From Certhia americana (lineage: Eukaryota; Chordata; Aves; Passeriformes; Certhiidae): a stretch of 64,000 nucleotides of DNA. The notes below the pieces were generated by a model. The model did no database searches. It worked only from the letters and a program-made list of their open reading frames with translations, and was not told the DNA's origin. Shown here piece by piece: positions 1-12,986 of this stretch. Where the stretch lies: contig JAGMWU010000044.1 in NCBI GenBank assembly GCA_018697195.1, positions 254,805 through 318,804 of the forward strand, read 5' to 3'. The position numbers and the translations under genes are program-made. The number at the start of each line of letters is the position of its first letter. The first letter of the stretch is position 1.

Positions 1-2389
1 AAAACGACTCAAAGGGATTAAGGAAACGAAGAAAGAAAATCATCAGACAAGCTGCAAGTCACCAGAGATACAGCATTTATGAGTCAGGATTTTATTCACC
101 ACTGAACACCTCCAAAGACAACCATTGTAATTCACACTCTCAATAAACTTATATATAAATATTAACAAAATTATGTTAATTAAACTCATAATAAAGTTAT
201 GCTTGTTATCATTTAAGGATTCCAAAGATGTTGTCAATCCCATTTGGCATGGTGAAAGCAGGCCTTGCTGGCTACCTCCCGTGCTCCTGCCCTCAGTCCA
301 CCCAAAAAATCAGAGAAGCAAAAGGGATTTCACTGCTTTTTTCCTGCTATAAAGAGCAAATGCATTGCTCAATTTCCCAGTTTTATTTGAAGTCACTTTG
401 GATTGTTAAAATATGGCTGGACATTCAAATGGATGGATTCAGATATTAAAGCATGAGCACTTCTGTCTCCTTTCCCAACTAACAGGGAAATAATAATCCA
501 CAAGATTTGAATAGTTGGGGTTAAAATATTGTGTTATCTGAATAAATGGATGTAAACCTAATTCAGAGGACAAGCAGAAATGGAATTTCCAAAAGAGTCT
601 GGGTTGGTTTTTAACATTACTGGCCCAGCTGGTGGTTGTGTGGAATAGAAACATTTTTTATGTCTCCTTTGTAGAGCAGGAAGAAGAAAACCAAGGATCT
701 TCACAATTCAGCATCTGGTATCAGTAGGTTCTGCTCACAGCTTATACAATGAAAATACTTTTTCTTAGAAGTTAACTTTGGGAACTTCAATTCATCTTTC
801 AGTTTGTCCAAAAAGGAAAAACACGTTTTGTGTGTGCACGTGTGTCTTAAGGCAATAGAGAATTCAAGTGAAAATTCAGAAGTGAATGAGACAGAGATGA
901 AACCTGTAACGATGTATTGGTTTGTGGTAACGTTTTGGGAGGAATGCACAGAAAATTTAAAAACTTGGGGGTTCTTAAGAGGTTTTAGTGTTTAAAATGG
1001 GGATTTTTTTCCCGTTGGGGAAAAGAAAGGAGAAAGAACAAGCAACTGAACAAATTAAAGTAAGAGAGGCGCTGGCAATGACCTGGGAGAAAAAGGGCAC
1101 AAGCAGAAGTTAGGGAATTGTTAAAAAGGTGAGGAAAACTCAAGGAGGAGCAGAAGGGAAAAGAGAACAAGAAGAGAAGGATCAGGAGAGCTGGAGCCAG
1201 AACTCATTCCTGAATTAAGGCTGTGCTGGGAGTGCACACACAGGGCAGCACCGAGAGGGAATGGAGCACGGAGCTCGGGGGTTTGAGGCAGCAAAAAATC
1301 AGAGAGGAAGAGCGAGGAGGGGACAGAGAGGATGATTTCCCACAGGAGGAGTGGCAGGAATTCCTGGGAATGGTGTTCTCCATGAAGTGTCAGTGCTATC
1401 AGGGGCAGTTACCCAAGGCCACCCACACAGGCCATTCCATGATCCCTGTTCCTGCAGTGGAACCCGATTCCCACCCACACAGTAAAAATATCAAATTATT
1501 TATTTCTCCACCTCACTCTGCAAGCCTGATTCACCAGCACAAAGCAGGTGGGAGCAGGCAGCCCCAAGGGAGGGAAGGGGGAGCTGCTCAAGGGGTCACT
1601 GCCTTCAAAGAACCCCTGGTTGTACTCTTTGCCTCAGAACAACTCTTCCAAAAAATTTCCCTCCAAGTGCTTCCATGATCTACACCCTGTGCAGGAACTT
1701 CCCATCAGTTTGCCAACACTTGGAACAGCAGCAGGTTAATGCTGGCCCTCACCCCTCATAGATGAAACACAACACCAAAACTTTCTTTTCATCTTTATGC
1801 TTCTTTTGGATCAGTTATTTCAAACTGGGCATAGGTACAGGTTTGGGGAGAGCAAGGTCATTTTCACCAGTCCCAAAGATCTGGGGGGGTGAAAGGAAAA
1901 AGGGAGAGAAAATCGAAGTTGCTTGTGCTTTTCTCTGAATATCCTGTGTTGTTGTGCTGCCCTTCAGCACCATCTCAGCACTGGAATTATCTACCAGCCT
2001 ATGGCTGGCCTTATCTCACTCTAGAAGACTGATCTGGAAGAAAAAGAGAGAATGATTTCCCCCAAATTTCCCCCAAATTTAAGAGGTGTAGCCACAAAAG
2101 ACCAACAATTCCAATCTTTATTCCCCAGCTCCAGTTACTCTGCTTCCCTCCACTGCCAGCAGTGTCTCAGGACTCTGTCACAAGTTTGACCAGCTGAAAC
2201 CAGAACACATTCAAGAGTTTTATTTAAGACTTTTACCCAATTCTCCCTCTAAAACCCAAGCAAACTCAAGCACAGAAAAAGGTGGATCACACACCCAGAG
2301 GACAATGGCACAGGAAAAGTCTCTGTTCCCCAAACTGGTCACTCCTTAAGGCTCAGAACTCAGCCCTGCCAGAAAGGTTGGAGCTTCTG

Positions 2390-2555
2390 GACAGGTAAGA
2401 GGGAGCTGTGGATGTCCCATCCCTGAAAGTGTCCAAGGCCAGGATGGATGGGACATGAAACAACCTGGGAAGGTGTCCCTGACCAGGACAGGGGGTTGGA
2501 AAGAATCAATCTTTAAGGTCCCTTCCAACCCAAAGCATTCCAGGATTTCATGTTC
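2390..2555 (+). mobile_element. CR1 LINE 3' fragment
   Basis: The segment follows the usual CR1 tail order: a 'cccatccctgaaagtgtccaa' type block, then 'ggtgtccctg', then 'ggtcccttccaacccaaa'. This is the 3' end of the avian LINE in the + direction. It is a 5'-truncated, non-coding copy. Confidence 0.8.
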
Positions 2556-3094
2556 CAATCACACAAAGTGAGCAAACCCCCTAAATGCCTCCTTCCCCTT
2601 CCATATGAAAGAAGTTGTATCAATGTCATATCCATTGACATTCCTGTTTATTCATTGCACAGATGCTTCTCGTGTGCACCAGGAAAACAACCTACCCAGT
2701 TAAAGCAGCTAACCCCAAATGATACCACTTCCTGAAATACCCCATCACTTCTCCCAAAATTGAGGTATGCAGATCAAATGGGATAAAAGATTGCAAATTA
2801 AAAATCAGCACTTTTTTTTTTTTTTTTTTAAGACAAACTCTGTTTGGAAAAAAAAACGAGTTCAAACCCTAATTCCCCCAAATTTCCAAGCAAATCCTAA
2901 ATTCCTTGAGCAGACCTCTATGTGGATGTGCTGAGTCACTCTCCAACCTTAAGAGGCTGCTTCTCCAAGTTACAGAGCACTCAGAATCCAAACTCCTGCA
3001 AATGCAAAGAGCATGAGCCACAGAAACCCTCCAGCTCCGCTCCGCCTGCTGCGTCACACGGTGACTTTGGGCACTCAGGGGTGACCAAGGGAAA

Positions 3095-3292
3095 ACACAG
3101 GCTGGATGTAAGGAAAAGGGGGTTGTGGGAAGAGTGATGAAGCACTGGAATGTTCTGCCTGGGGAGGTGGTGGGGTCACTGTCCCTGGGTGTGGCACTCT
3201 GTGCCAGGGTCCAGCTGAGGTGTGAGGGCGTGGGTTGGACTCCATGATATTGAAGGTCTCTTCTATCTTGGGATTCTGTCACTTTGAGGTGT
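3095..3292 (+). mobile_element. CR1 LINE 3' fragment, divergent subfamily
   Basis: It contains the CR1 blocks 'gcactggaatgttctgcctg', 'ggaggtggtggggtcactgt' and 'gttggactccatgatattga', followed by a 'gggattctgtcac' end. It is more diverged than the other copies in this window and is non-coding. Confidence 0.75.
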
Positions 3293-6200
3293 CACCAGGT
3301 GGCTTTGGGCACTCACCGGGTGACTCCAGCTTGTCATTTCACCTTTTGGCTCTCACCCCCTTGCTGGAGAGCAGCTCAGGGAGTTCTTTATAGAAAGCAC
3401 ACAAAGCTCTACAAGATGCCAAAAAAATCCCTGAATTCCCTCCCATCATGCCAAAACTCAGTGCCTTAGGTCAGGCTGGCAATAGGATACAGAAAGTTTG
3501 GGTGGATGGGCTTTTTCTGGAAAACTTTTCCATGGGATGCTGGAAAAATCCATTAGAATTTACTTGATTCAGATCCTAAAATGTGCCATGAGAAAGTCCC
3601 AAACCTAAAACCAAGTTCAGGGTCTCCATAGCGATCAATTACTAACTTCCACTTTAAAAAAAAGAAATTTATGTATTTACTACACGATAAAAGATAGTTC
3701 AAACCACCAAAAGCAAGAGGTAATTCTCCCATTTTTGTCAGTGCTTGACTTAGCTTGGGAATTTTCATGGAAATAATGAAGAAAGTCAAGTGTAACTCCA
3801 CAGAGAACAGTCAAGACTGAAATGCTGGGAGGAAAACCATGCTTCCAACCTATGGAATATCATCCAGACCTGTTTTCTCAAGTACAGAAAGAAGTTTATG
3901 CATTGGGCACTGCATTCTTTTGTTTTATACACACAAAAATCGTGCAAAGATGAAAATTAAGATTTGTTTTTTAAAGCAGCAATGGTCCAGAGGAAGAAAA
4001 TAACAGCAAAGCAGTTAAAGAAACCTGTATCAGAAAATACCAAGGGACTTTTTATTCTAACATGGAAGTCTGAACATTAAATTCTTCATGCCACATTTGA
4101 AGTCCTGTATAGAAATAATCACGTGTTCTCACATTTCAATGAAATTAGGGAAGAACTACCAGACTCAAAATCTTAAATGAATGAGGCCAACACTTGCAAA
4201 ATACTGGGTTACACTGTGTAGGCCTAGGATTATACTTCTGAGGTAGAAAAAAATAGTGATAAATATTTAAAAAATGAGGAATGACATAAGGAAGGTCAGT
4301 TAAGTCCCCCCTCTCCCTTAGCAGACTTTGGAAATACACATTAAAGGACAGCAAATATAAGCTGAGGAAATCTTTGTCACACACACACAAAAAATTATTG
4401 GCTGATCTCAATCACAATTTAAAAAATAAACTAAATTAAGAACTGGAAGTTATTACACCAGACAGAAAAGGGGGAATAAAAGAAAGGAAAAAAAACCCCA
4501 AACAAACCACCCCAAGAGAGAAAACCTCCTGTGCATCAGAATGTGAGCCTGCCACGAACTCCTACGTGGTCTTTCCTTTATTTTCAGATTTTTTTCAAAG
4601 CATTTGGAGCTGGCTGTGGAATGGAAGGCCCAGCCCCTGCCCTGCCAATCCCACACAATCAGAGCCCAGAGGTCACTGCTCATCCCCCCTTTGGTGTTTC
4701 CAACTCAAAGCACCACGGCCGGAGCCCTCGGAAAAACGTCACTTTGTCCCACCCCAAACACGGGGCTCCTCGGGCCCGTGCCACTCCATCTTTTACATTT
4801 CACTTCATCCTAAGAGCAGCTAAACTGAAACAGGTTTGGAAATCAAGCTCTTCAATTGAAGTGGCATTTTCATTGGTTTTGCAGGAGGGGGGGATTTCAA
4901 GATGCAACACCGTTACCTTGTGAACTGTAAGGAGAATTTGTTTTCTCATTTCTTGAAATAATTGGGTGTCGATTAAGAACATCCAGCAGAAAACTAGAAT
5001 TAAATACTTGCTTTATGCAGGTGTAATACAACCATTATACAATAGTTACACAACTCTTTTCTTTTGCATAACAAGAAGAGGAAAAAAGGGGAGTTTTTAA
5101 AGCAGGCTAAAGAAGAGAGAACTTGATAACACCACGACTTGGCCAACTGGTTTTCTTTGCTTTATTGGCTTCTGTAATAAATTAAATGGAAATATTCTAA
5201 CAAAAACTTGGGTTTGGGTTTACTGCCTGGCAGTAATCAAGTAAACGAGCACTGGGTAGAACCTTCAAACTCACTTTTAAAAATCTGTGTCCAATTTGAA
5301 TGGTTCTGTAGAGGAGAAAAGCATGCCCATCCCATGGAGCAAAGTCCTCTGGAGTCCAGGATGAGTCCCAAAGAAGTCAGAATTGTCAACAAGCACCCAG
5401 GAAGGCAGTGCAGAGCCTGGGCTCCAGCTGGCTCCACCTATGCTCCTGCATTTCTCAGGGTTTCAACGCTGAGCTCATAAAGTTTTAAAATGTCCATGCT
5501 GTGAACATGACTCTGGTTAATTTAACTCCACAGAGGTACATAAATGAATGTTGTGATGGGTCAGAGACTGCAAGGCTCACACGGACACTGCACTGCAATC
5601 CTGGAAAACACAGCTGAGAACATCCCCGCAACAATCCTGCAAGGACAAAGGATCAACCTTGCTGAAGGGCCAGAGAAATGATTTCCATTCACACCTCTAG
5701 ATTAGGAGTTTTAGACCTTCCATCATTCAGCTTTTGTACAGCAGACTATCAAATTACAATAATTACCATAACTCACAGCCTTTTTATTTACAGAAGAAAA
5801 CCCAAACCACAAACACATGGATTTCCCCAAGGCTGTCCTAGAAATTCTGTAGAGCAGCACGTGAGGAATGGACAGGGACCTCCATGTCAGGAAATCTGAC
5901 ACAGAAAGAAATAATACTTTATGTTGTAAATATAAACCAGAAAGGCTTCTGATTAATACAACAAAAACTCAGGCAATTCTTAATTGTCCTTATAAAAACT
6001 TTACCTGTGTAACAGTCTCTTACACCCTTTTCACTCAGATTTCAGCTGACCCATTTGTGATGCTGTCTCTAGCAGAGATAATTCACAAAAGACATTCACT
6101 TCGAATTTAAGCTTTTTAAGTTTATAATTAAGCTTTATAATTAATAAATACATGCTAAGCTTAAAAATAATAAAGCACCACAGGAAGTTTGAGGAGCTAC

Positions 6201-6384
6201 AGGAGTCACTCCAAGTGAAGCTGTAGTAAGTGGGTAGTTGCAGGATAGTTACTACTACCCAGAGTTGCACCTACTGCTGTCTCTGATTTTGGGGCAAAGA
6301 GCCAGGAGAGTTTAGAGCCTTTGGTTAGAGCTTGTTTAAAAGTTTCAAAACTCTGTCAGGGACAGAGACAGCACAAGACAGGGA

Positions 6385-7145
6385 GCTGTGTGGGGCTGAC
6401 ACAGAGGAGGGGTGACACCCAGAGGTGCTGCTGGAACTCCCTGAACCTCAGGGAGCTCAACGGGGCCAAGAGCCAAGGTGCTGCACCTGGGATGGGAAAT
6501 GGCAAACACCAACCAGGCTGGATGGGGAATGGATGGAGAACAGCCCTGGGGAGGAGGATTGGCAGTGTTGGTTGGTGAGGAGCTCCAAGTGTTCTTAGCC
6601 CAGACCCTGGGCTGGGAAAGGAGGAATTCTGCCCCCTCAGGTGAGCCCCCACCTGCAGAGCTGCCCCAGCCCTGGTCCCAGCACAGGGAGGAGCTGGAGC
6701 TGCTGCAGAGAGCCCAGAGGAGGCAGCAGGATGAGCAGAGGATGGAGCAGCTCTGCTGGCAGGAAAGGCTGGCACAGCTGGCATTGTTCAGCTGCACAGG
6801 AGAAGCTTTGGGCTGAGCTCAGGGTGGCCTTGCAGGGCCTGAAGGAGCCCCAGGAAAGCTGGAGAGAGACAATTCCCAAGGGATGCAGGCACAGGACACA
6901 GGGAATGGCTTCAAAGTAGGATTTGATGGGATTTGGGGCAGGAATTGTTCCCTGGGAGGGGCTGTTCTGGAATTCCCAGAGCAGCTGTGGCTGTCCCTGG
7001 ATCCCTGGCAGTGTCCCAGGCCAGGTTGGATTTTTTTCTTGGACCAACCTGGATTAGTGGGAGGTGTCCCTGCCCATGGCAAGGGCGGCACTGGATGGGG
7101 TTTAAGGCCCCGTCCAACCCAAACCATCCTGAGATTCCATGAAAA
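6385..7145 (+). mobile_element. CR1 LINE fragment, long copy
   Basis: This is the longest CR1 piece in the window. It starts in the sequence matching the end of the reverse-transcriptase ORF ('gccaaggtgctgcacctggg'-like), passes through 'gctgctgcagagagcccaga', and ends with 'ccgtccaacccaaaccatcc'. The open frames that cross it are broken and overlap on both strands. The part from about 6640 onward is nearly identical, inverted, to the copy at 31625-32115 and close to the copy at 54565-54980, so these belong to one subfamily. Confidence 0.88.
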
Positions 7146-10100
7146 ATCTGATTTTACTGGGAAGACAGAGACCCACAGGAGCAATCACACACACATCCAG
7201 CATTTGCAGGAACGCTCCTTTTCCTGCACAGGGCCTGCCATAACAATCCCAGTTTCTGAAGGCACACTCTGACATTGCCAGAAAGTCACCCCGAGTACAA
7301 GAGCACAGAATTCTAAGCTTAGGAACATCTGATGCTGGTGAAAAATGTGCATTAAGCTGTTATTCCACAACACAGACCCAGAGTTTGTCGTATTTACGAG
7401 TAACTTCTGCAGAAATGAAAACTCCCAAGATCTTGTAACATTAACAAAGAAATCAACGTATTTCAAACACTAACTCTGGGCGTTACATTAATGCCCAATT
7501 ACCCCCAAGTTGGAAAGAATAACAATAAAGAAGCCAGAATCAGCCATGATCCTGGCAAGTTCCTGAGCTTCCAGTATCAATCAGATTTTGAAAGAGTGTA
7601 TGGAAGCTGATTTGTCTGCCCCACACACCCCCACCCCTCTATGTAATTAATGCATAAGCCCTGTAAAAAGTGCATTTAAAAAGAGGAATATATGTGATGA
7701 TCCAGCTGTAGTTACAAGCAGACGGGGCAGAGATGAGTGTGAGGGAACTCACAGTGACCAGGAAAACACAGAACTGAGGAAGTACCAACACATTCACTTC
7801 CCTGAGAGTATTTCTCTCCTCTTTTAACCCCTTCCTTGAGTTTTCACTCAAACTGATCCCAGGGGCACGAAACTGCTCCCTGTATCAAGGAGATGCTGGA
7901 TGTTCCAACAGGACCACAATAAATGAGTTATCAGCAATTTCTGGAGTTCAAAGGAGCACAAATCATGAGCTGAACACATGCAGGGAAAGGGGATTTTGGA
8001 ATGAAATGTGTTTGCAGTCAAGAAACCACAAAACCAGTCAACAACAGGTTTTTGAGACACATTTAAGTTTCACTGGCAAGTTCAATTTAATCATTAAAAT
8101 TATTTACTTATACTTTTGTGAACTAGTCATCCTACTAATTTGATTTTTTTTTCCCAGTAACTCAACAAAATTCAGTCTAATTTTTTCCCTTTATTCGTTG
8201 AAGGAATGACTCTGCCATCAGAAATCAATTTGTACATTTCCATCCCTATCTTATTTCACCATCCAAACAGTTACTAAAAAGAAAGAGGAAACTTTTCAGC
8301 ACAAAGAGGTATTAATGTATTATTAACTATTCCTTTAACTGACTCACAACACAGTCTATTTTTATTTGCCTCTGGGGGAAAAGAAAAAGGGAGGGGGGGG
8401 AAAAAAGAGTACTAGGAGGCTTTGGAACTTTATGTAACATCAGTTGAAAGCTTGGTTTCTCACAGCTGGAACCAAACTGACACTTAATGGAGTTAATTTT
8501 ATTTTACTTTCATTTATTGTTTCACTTTCAGGTACTTGGTGCTACCCGGACCCTGGAAACTTTGCATGGAGAATGTTTACAAATAGGTGTCAGCTCGTGG
8601 TGTTTCAGTTATAGAACTCTTTCTCTGCTTTTCTGAAAAAAAAAAGAATAAATTGAAATTGAGCTGGAATTGAACTGATTTTTAACAGGGGACTGAAGCA
8701 GCCCCAGAGTTTTCCCAGTGTATGGATGCAGGCAGAGCTGACTGGGAATTGTCTCCCAGATTTCCCTGGCCCTTCAGTGGGGATTCTCCCTGAAAATCAT
8801 AAGGACAGGACACTGTGGAATAAAGGAGGAGATGAGAAAGCCAACACCTCTCAAAGGGAGCCATACCAAGGGTTAGGATAAACCAGAGCCCTGTTCTGAA
8901 GGAATGAAATCCACTGCTACCAGCAAAAGCAGTCCAGTTATTTTGCCAGTCATTCTGGGATAAATGAGAATCAAATGCAGAATTTTACCTTCCTTCCCCC
9001 AAAAAGATGGATAAAACAATGGATAAAATAATCAGTGCAATTTTATTGGAATATTGTGTCACCTAGAAGAGGCAGCACTGGAGAACTCCACATATGGAAC
9101 GCGTCTTTGTGGAAGTAACAATTCCTAATTTTCCAAAGTTTCTCTGGTGTTTTCAGCCACCCAAAGACTACAGTTCCCACAAGCCTCCTCCTGAAGGATG
9201 CACGGAGGTGAGGAAGGAAAGGAAGAGCATTCCCCTTCTCCTGATTACTCCTTTCTCTCCTCAGAAGCTCACAAGAAAAGCAGTTCACTCAGAGAGGTTT
9301 TGGGTATTATTTCAAATAGTCTTAGAACAAAAAAGAACTCTCACTGCCTAAACATCAGAGTCTGAGCAGACAGAAAGTTATTACATAATTTTTGTGAAAA
9401 TGTGTTTTCTTACCAACCTCTTAGCAAAGATGAAACTGTAAACTCAACAACTAATGGCTTGTACTCAGTTATAAAGACAAAAGCAGCAGTTCTCTGTAAA
9501 TAATCCTATTCTACAACAACAGAGCTATTTACAAAAGGATTTCAGAAGTTATACAACTCCCATAATATAAAGATACCAGAAAGTTTGGTACTTCAACGTG
9601 GAGAACAGCTCTCCAAATGGCATTGAAAAGGACCATGGAAAGGTTAAACAGACACCAGGCTGCAATTCTCCCTAAAAACCACAAACTGTCACCACAACTT
9701 TCAACCTGCAGTCCCACAGCCGGGCTTAAAAACACCTGAAACCAGCAGGTTTGAAGAGGAATTCCCAAAAGATAATCTAATTATAGCAACAAAAAGTGCT
9801 TTTTTTTTTTGGTAGCAGTAGGTTTTACTCTTCAAATCCGCAGCCGTTTGAGCTCAGATGAAGCTGTGAAATGCCTGCACGGCAAATAAAGGCTCGGTTT
9901 TTGTGTGTTTATCCTTTTCACAAACCATCCGAGCAGGCGGTCCAGTTTCAAACGTGACTTTAAGAGGTGGCACAATGTAAGCAAGTCCGTGCTAATGAAA
10001 TGTCACTCGCAAAGCTCCGCCAAGGCAGAGTTTTAGTTCTGTTACTTTGTTTAAACTCTCAAGCAGTTTGCAGAAGTCGCCGATGGCCATCAGGAGTTAA

Positions 10101-11494
10101 TTCCCAGTGCGCACAACCCCACCCCGGGTTCCCAAATGGATCAATTCCCGGTGTTTCACACAAGGCAGGCAATCCTGCCCAGAAATCCGGCCTGAAAGGG
10201 AGAGCTCTTGGCGGCTAAAAGGTAAAATTATCCTTGTCACTGTCCAGCGGGGGGGAGGGGACACCAGTGACAAATCCTAAAGCCACCCCAGTATTGATGC
10301 AGGAACTGTAACACTCGCTGCTCCTGTAACCAAGCCTACCTGTGACCCTGGAAACAATATCAAACTCTTGACCTACTGCACTTCTGCCTCAAGAAAAGCC
10401 CTGCTCGTCCTTCAATTCCCAACAAGATGGATTTGCTTCGCCCAAGGAATATTCCAAAGCCATGAATTAAATTCAAGAAGCTCCATAAACCTGGACGGAA
10501 TTTTTAATTCACAGCAGAAAATGTAAATTTAACACTTCACGCACGTATTCTACTTCAGACGGCAAATAAAAAGTCTAGTTCTAAATAATTCATGTAAGCC
10601 AAACACATGAAGCGTAGCCTACAAAAGTATCTATATATACACACCCCAAATATATATAGATAATAGTTAACAAATACCAGCTCAGAGTTCTTTTCAGTGT
10701 TATTATTCTAATTCTATAAAGTATAATTAATTTTCCAAAAATATCCAACCTACAGAGGTTGGGGGGAGGGCGGCGTGGAGAAAGAGAGAAACAAGTTTAC
10801 CAAAACTTTTTAGGGCTACAGGCTATTCCAAGGAGGGAAGTTAAATTCTGCTTGGTTACAGGCAGAGAATGAAATACTACCAGAAACTAAATGTTTTGCT
10901 AATTTATCACCAGATAGCATCTCTGTGTTCTTCAACTTCACGCACCTTTCTTGAGGAGAAGGTAAGGAACTACCAAGAAGAAAATAAAAAAAGCTGTTGA
11001 CTTGTGGAAATCCAGGCCCCATTAAACTCCATCCACCTCAGTGTGACTGCAAAAAGTTCACAGCACACTCTCATTCGGATTCGACCAGGATGGCTGTCAA
11101 AAACACGCCTGTCGATTTCTTTTGGAGTCACTCACTCTGTCTTTGTTGATTTTAAATAACAATAAATGTTTATTTCCCCCGATGGCTGTGGAGTAATAAG
11201 AGAACTAAGCAACAGCAGCAATCTAGAGACACGATCAAAGAACCCCTCCGTGGTCTTTGGACGGGCTAAACCCCAAAACTTCGAAGCCGGCTGAGATTCA
11301 GAAACACGCCAATTTCTGAATTTCCAATGCCAGGACTTTTCAATGCGATTTGTGATCCCGCGGGAGGGAACTCTGGCCACTCCAGAGGAGCACCCAGTGG
11401 ATCCGAGAAGAGCTCCAATTCCTCCAGCAACACAAAGCTGAATCCCTAAAAGGCTGCGGCCAGCTACTAAAATCTGCAATCGGGGAAGCATTAA

Positions 11495-11640
11495 ATGACG
11501 GAAAAGACCTCCGAGATCATCGAGTCCACGGCCACCTTGTCAACCAGACTATGGCACCCAGAGCCACGTCCAGCCTTTCCTCAAAGACCTCCAGGGACGG
11601 TGCCTTTACCACCTCCCTGGGGAGTGCCCGTGTGTCCCTG
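11495..11640 (-). mobile_element. CR1 LINE fragment, antisense
   Basis: The + strand shows the reversed CR1 motifs 'gacctccgagatcatcgagt' and 'cagcctttcctcaaagacct'. The fragment sits just upstream (+ strand sense) of the CpG island and is non-coding. Confidence 0.7.
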
Positions 11641-12141
11641 GCTGTCCCTGTGCCCGTGTGTCCCTGCGTGTCCCTGTGCCTATATTCCCAACGCTGCTCC
11701 CTCCTCCTCCCCACCCCCACCGAAGGGATGACAGGCACCTCGCTCAGGTAACTCCTTCCCCAGCTCCCTTCACCTTCCCCACCCTCCCCACCGGCCCCCT
11801 CACAGGTGCCGGGGCATCCCAATCCTCCCCTACAACAGGTGATGCTCCAAGTCCTGCCGCCCTGCACACGGCCAGCCCGGCCCGAGCCCTCGCACCCGCC
11901 CACCGCAGGGCGTTGCGCATAACACCGAGAGGCTCCGGGCGAGCTCCCTTCCTCCATCGCCGCTCCCAAGGCCCGGCAAGCCACAGCGGCGCTCCAAGGG
12001 GAAAAAGGCCGCGGGGCTGCGGAGGGGCGGGCGGGGATGGATCCCGGCCCTGCCGCCGCTCCCGCTCTAAGATGGCAGCGAAGCGCTGCGGGCCCGGGCG
12101 AGGCGGCCTCGGCTCGTCCCGCGGTGCGGCGTCTCACTCAC

Positions 12142-12900
12142 CCGTGCGGCGGCGGCTTCTGCCGGGGCGAGGCCTCTCCCTCCGCGGGGCGTCCCGCCGC
12201 TCTTCCCCGGGGGCCTCGGCGGTGGCGGCGGCGCCTCCTCCTCCTCCCTCGGGCCGCGGGTCTGCCCGCGGTGGGAAGGGGAGCCCGGGCGGCCCGGCGG
12301 GTCCCCGGCCGGGCTCTGGCTGTTCGCTGCCCTCACAAAATGGCGCGCGGTCCAAACCTGCGCAGCGCCCGGCGGCGGCTCGGCCTCGCCTCGGCTCGGC
12401 TGCGATCGGCGGCCTGAGCCCCGGCCGGGAGCGCGGGGACAGCGGCGGGGGGAGCGGGGGGAGCGGGAGGAGCGGGAGGAGGAGGAGGAGGAGGAGGAGA
12501 AGGAGGAGGAGGAGGGGATGGGGGGAAGCGCAGCGCCGTACCGAGCCCCCGGGAACTCCTCGCTCCCTCCCTCCCTCCCTCCCCCGCCTGCCAGCCGCTA
12601 CCTCCTCCCCCTCCCTCCCTCCCCGCCCGCTCCTCCTTCCCTCCCTCCCTTCTTCCTCACGAACCGGCTTCGCTTCCCGCACCGCCGCCGCCGCCGCCTC
12701 AAGCCCGGCCGCGCATCCCCGGCGGGACCCTCGGAGCGCACTTTTTTTGCGTCCCTTCTTTTCCTTTTCCTTTCGCGGCGGAGGTCGGAAGAAGGAGAAG
12801 AAGGAAAAAAAAAAAAACTTAAAAAAAAAGAATAACCCCCGATATTCCGGCGGAAGTGGAGTTCTTTGCTATTTTTTTTTCTTATTATTACTTTATTTTA
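12142..12900 (-). other. DYRK1A: Non-coding first exon (5' UTR), probably DYRK1A
   Basis: On the minus strand the sequence reads CCGCACGG followed by GTGAGTGAG, a near-consensus 5' splice site, so an exon ends at 12142. No start codon with a plausible protein precedes it, which fits a 5' untranslated first exon. The upstream limit is a guess, because no TATA box or other mark fixes the transcription start. The donor is seen directly; the gene name is inferred from synteny. Confidence 0.5.
12464..12660. repeat. (GGA)n polypurine tract facing (TCC)n polypyrimidine tract
   Basis: The + strand is almost pure purine (GGA/GAG units) at about 12464-12523. After a 30-bp GC-rich spacer come pyrimidine-rich CCCT/TCC runs at 12555-12660. 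The two arms are roughly complementary. In a minus-strand transcript they would lie inside the 5' UTR as a C/U-rich arm and a G/A-rich arm. Confidence 0.75.
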
Positions 12901-12972
12901 ATTTTTTAAAATTTAAAAAAAAAATTTTTAAAAAAAAACCCCAACAGACAAAATGGCGGCGGGGGCGAGCCT

Positions 12973-12986
12973 GTTGCCATGGCAAC
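12973..12986. promoter_or_regulatory. Perfect palindromic RFX X-box
   Basis: The 14 bases GTTGCCATGGCAAC are their own reverse complement and match both halves of the RFX-family X-box. They lie in the CpG island upstream of the inferred DYRK1A first exon. A weaker copy, CGCCATGGCAAC, sits at 13053-13064. RFX factors bind such sites in ciliary and housekeeping promoters; binding here is inferred. Confidence 0.7.

Larger units (their letters stand above)
1..12141 (-). other. DYRK1A: Probable 5' part of DYRK1A intron 1 (no coding exon seen)
   Basis: No open frame here resembles a known protein, and none shows exon-like splice borders. I looked for the first coding exon of DYRK1A on the minus strand and did not find it, so it should lie beyond the left edge. 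The stretch is AT-rich with short CR1 fragments and homopolymer runs. The subregion 9840-11480 is richer in CpG than its surroundings but has no readable gene. Assignment to DYRK1A is inference: it rests on the minus-strand donor at 12141 and on gene order relative to VPS26C and TTC3. It could also be intergenic DNA if the first exon belongs to another transcript. Confidence 0.5.

Noticed and set aside
6345..7272. Several overlapping open frames of 90-150 codons on both strands
   Set aside because: All fall inside a CR1 copy, and the same peptides recur in other CR1 copies (for example 31.8 kb and 54.8 kb).
1..12141. First coding exon of DYRK1A
   Set aside because: I searched the minus-strand frames for its N-terminal sequence and found none.
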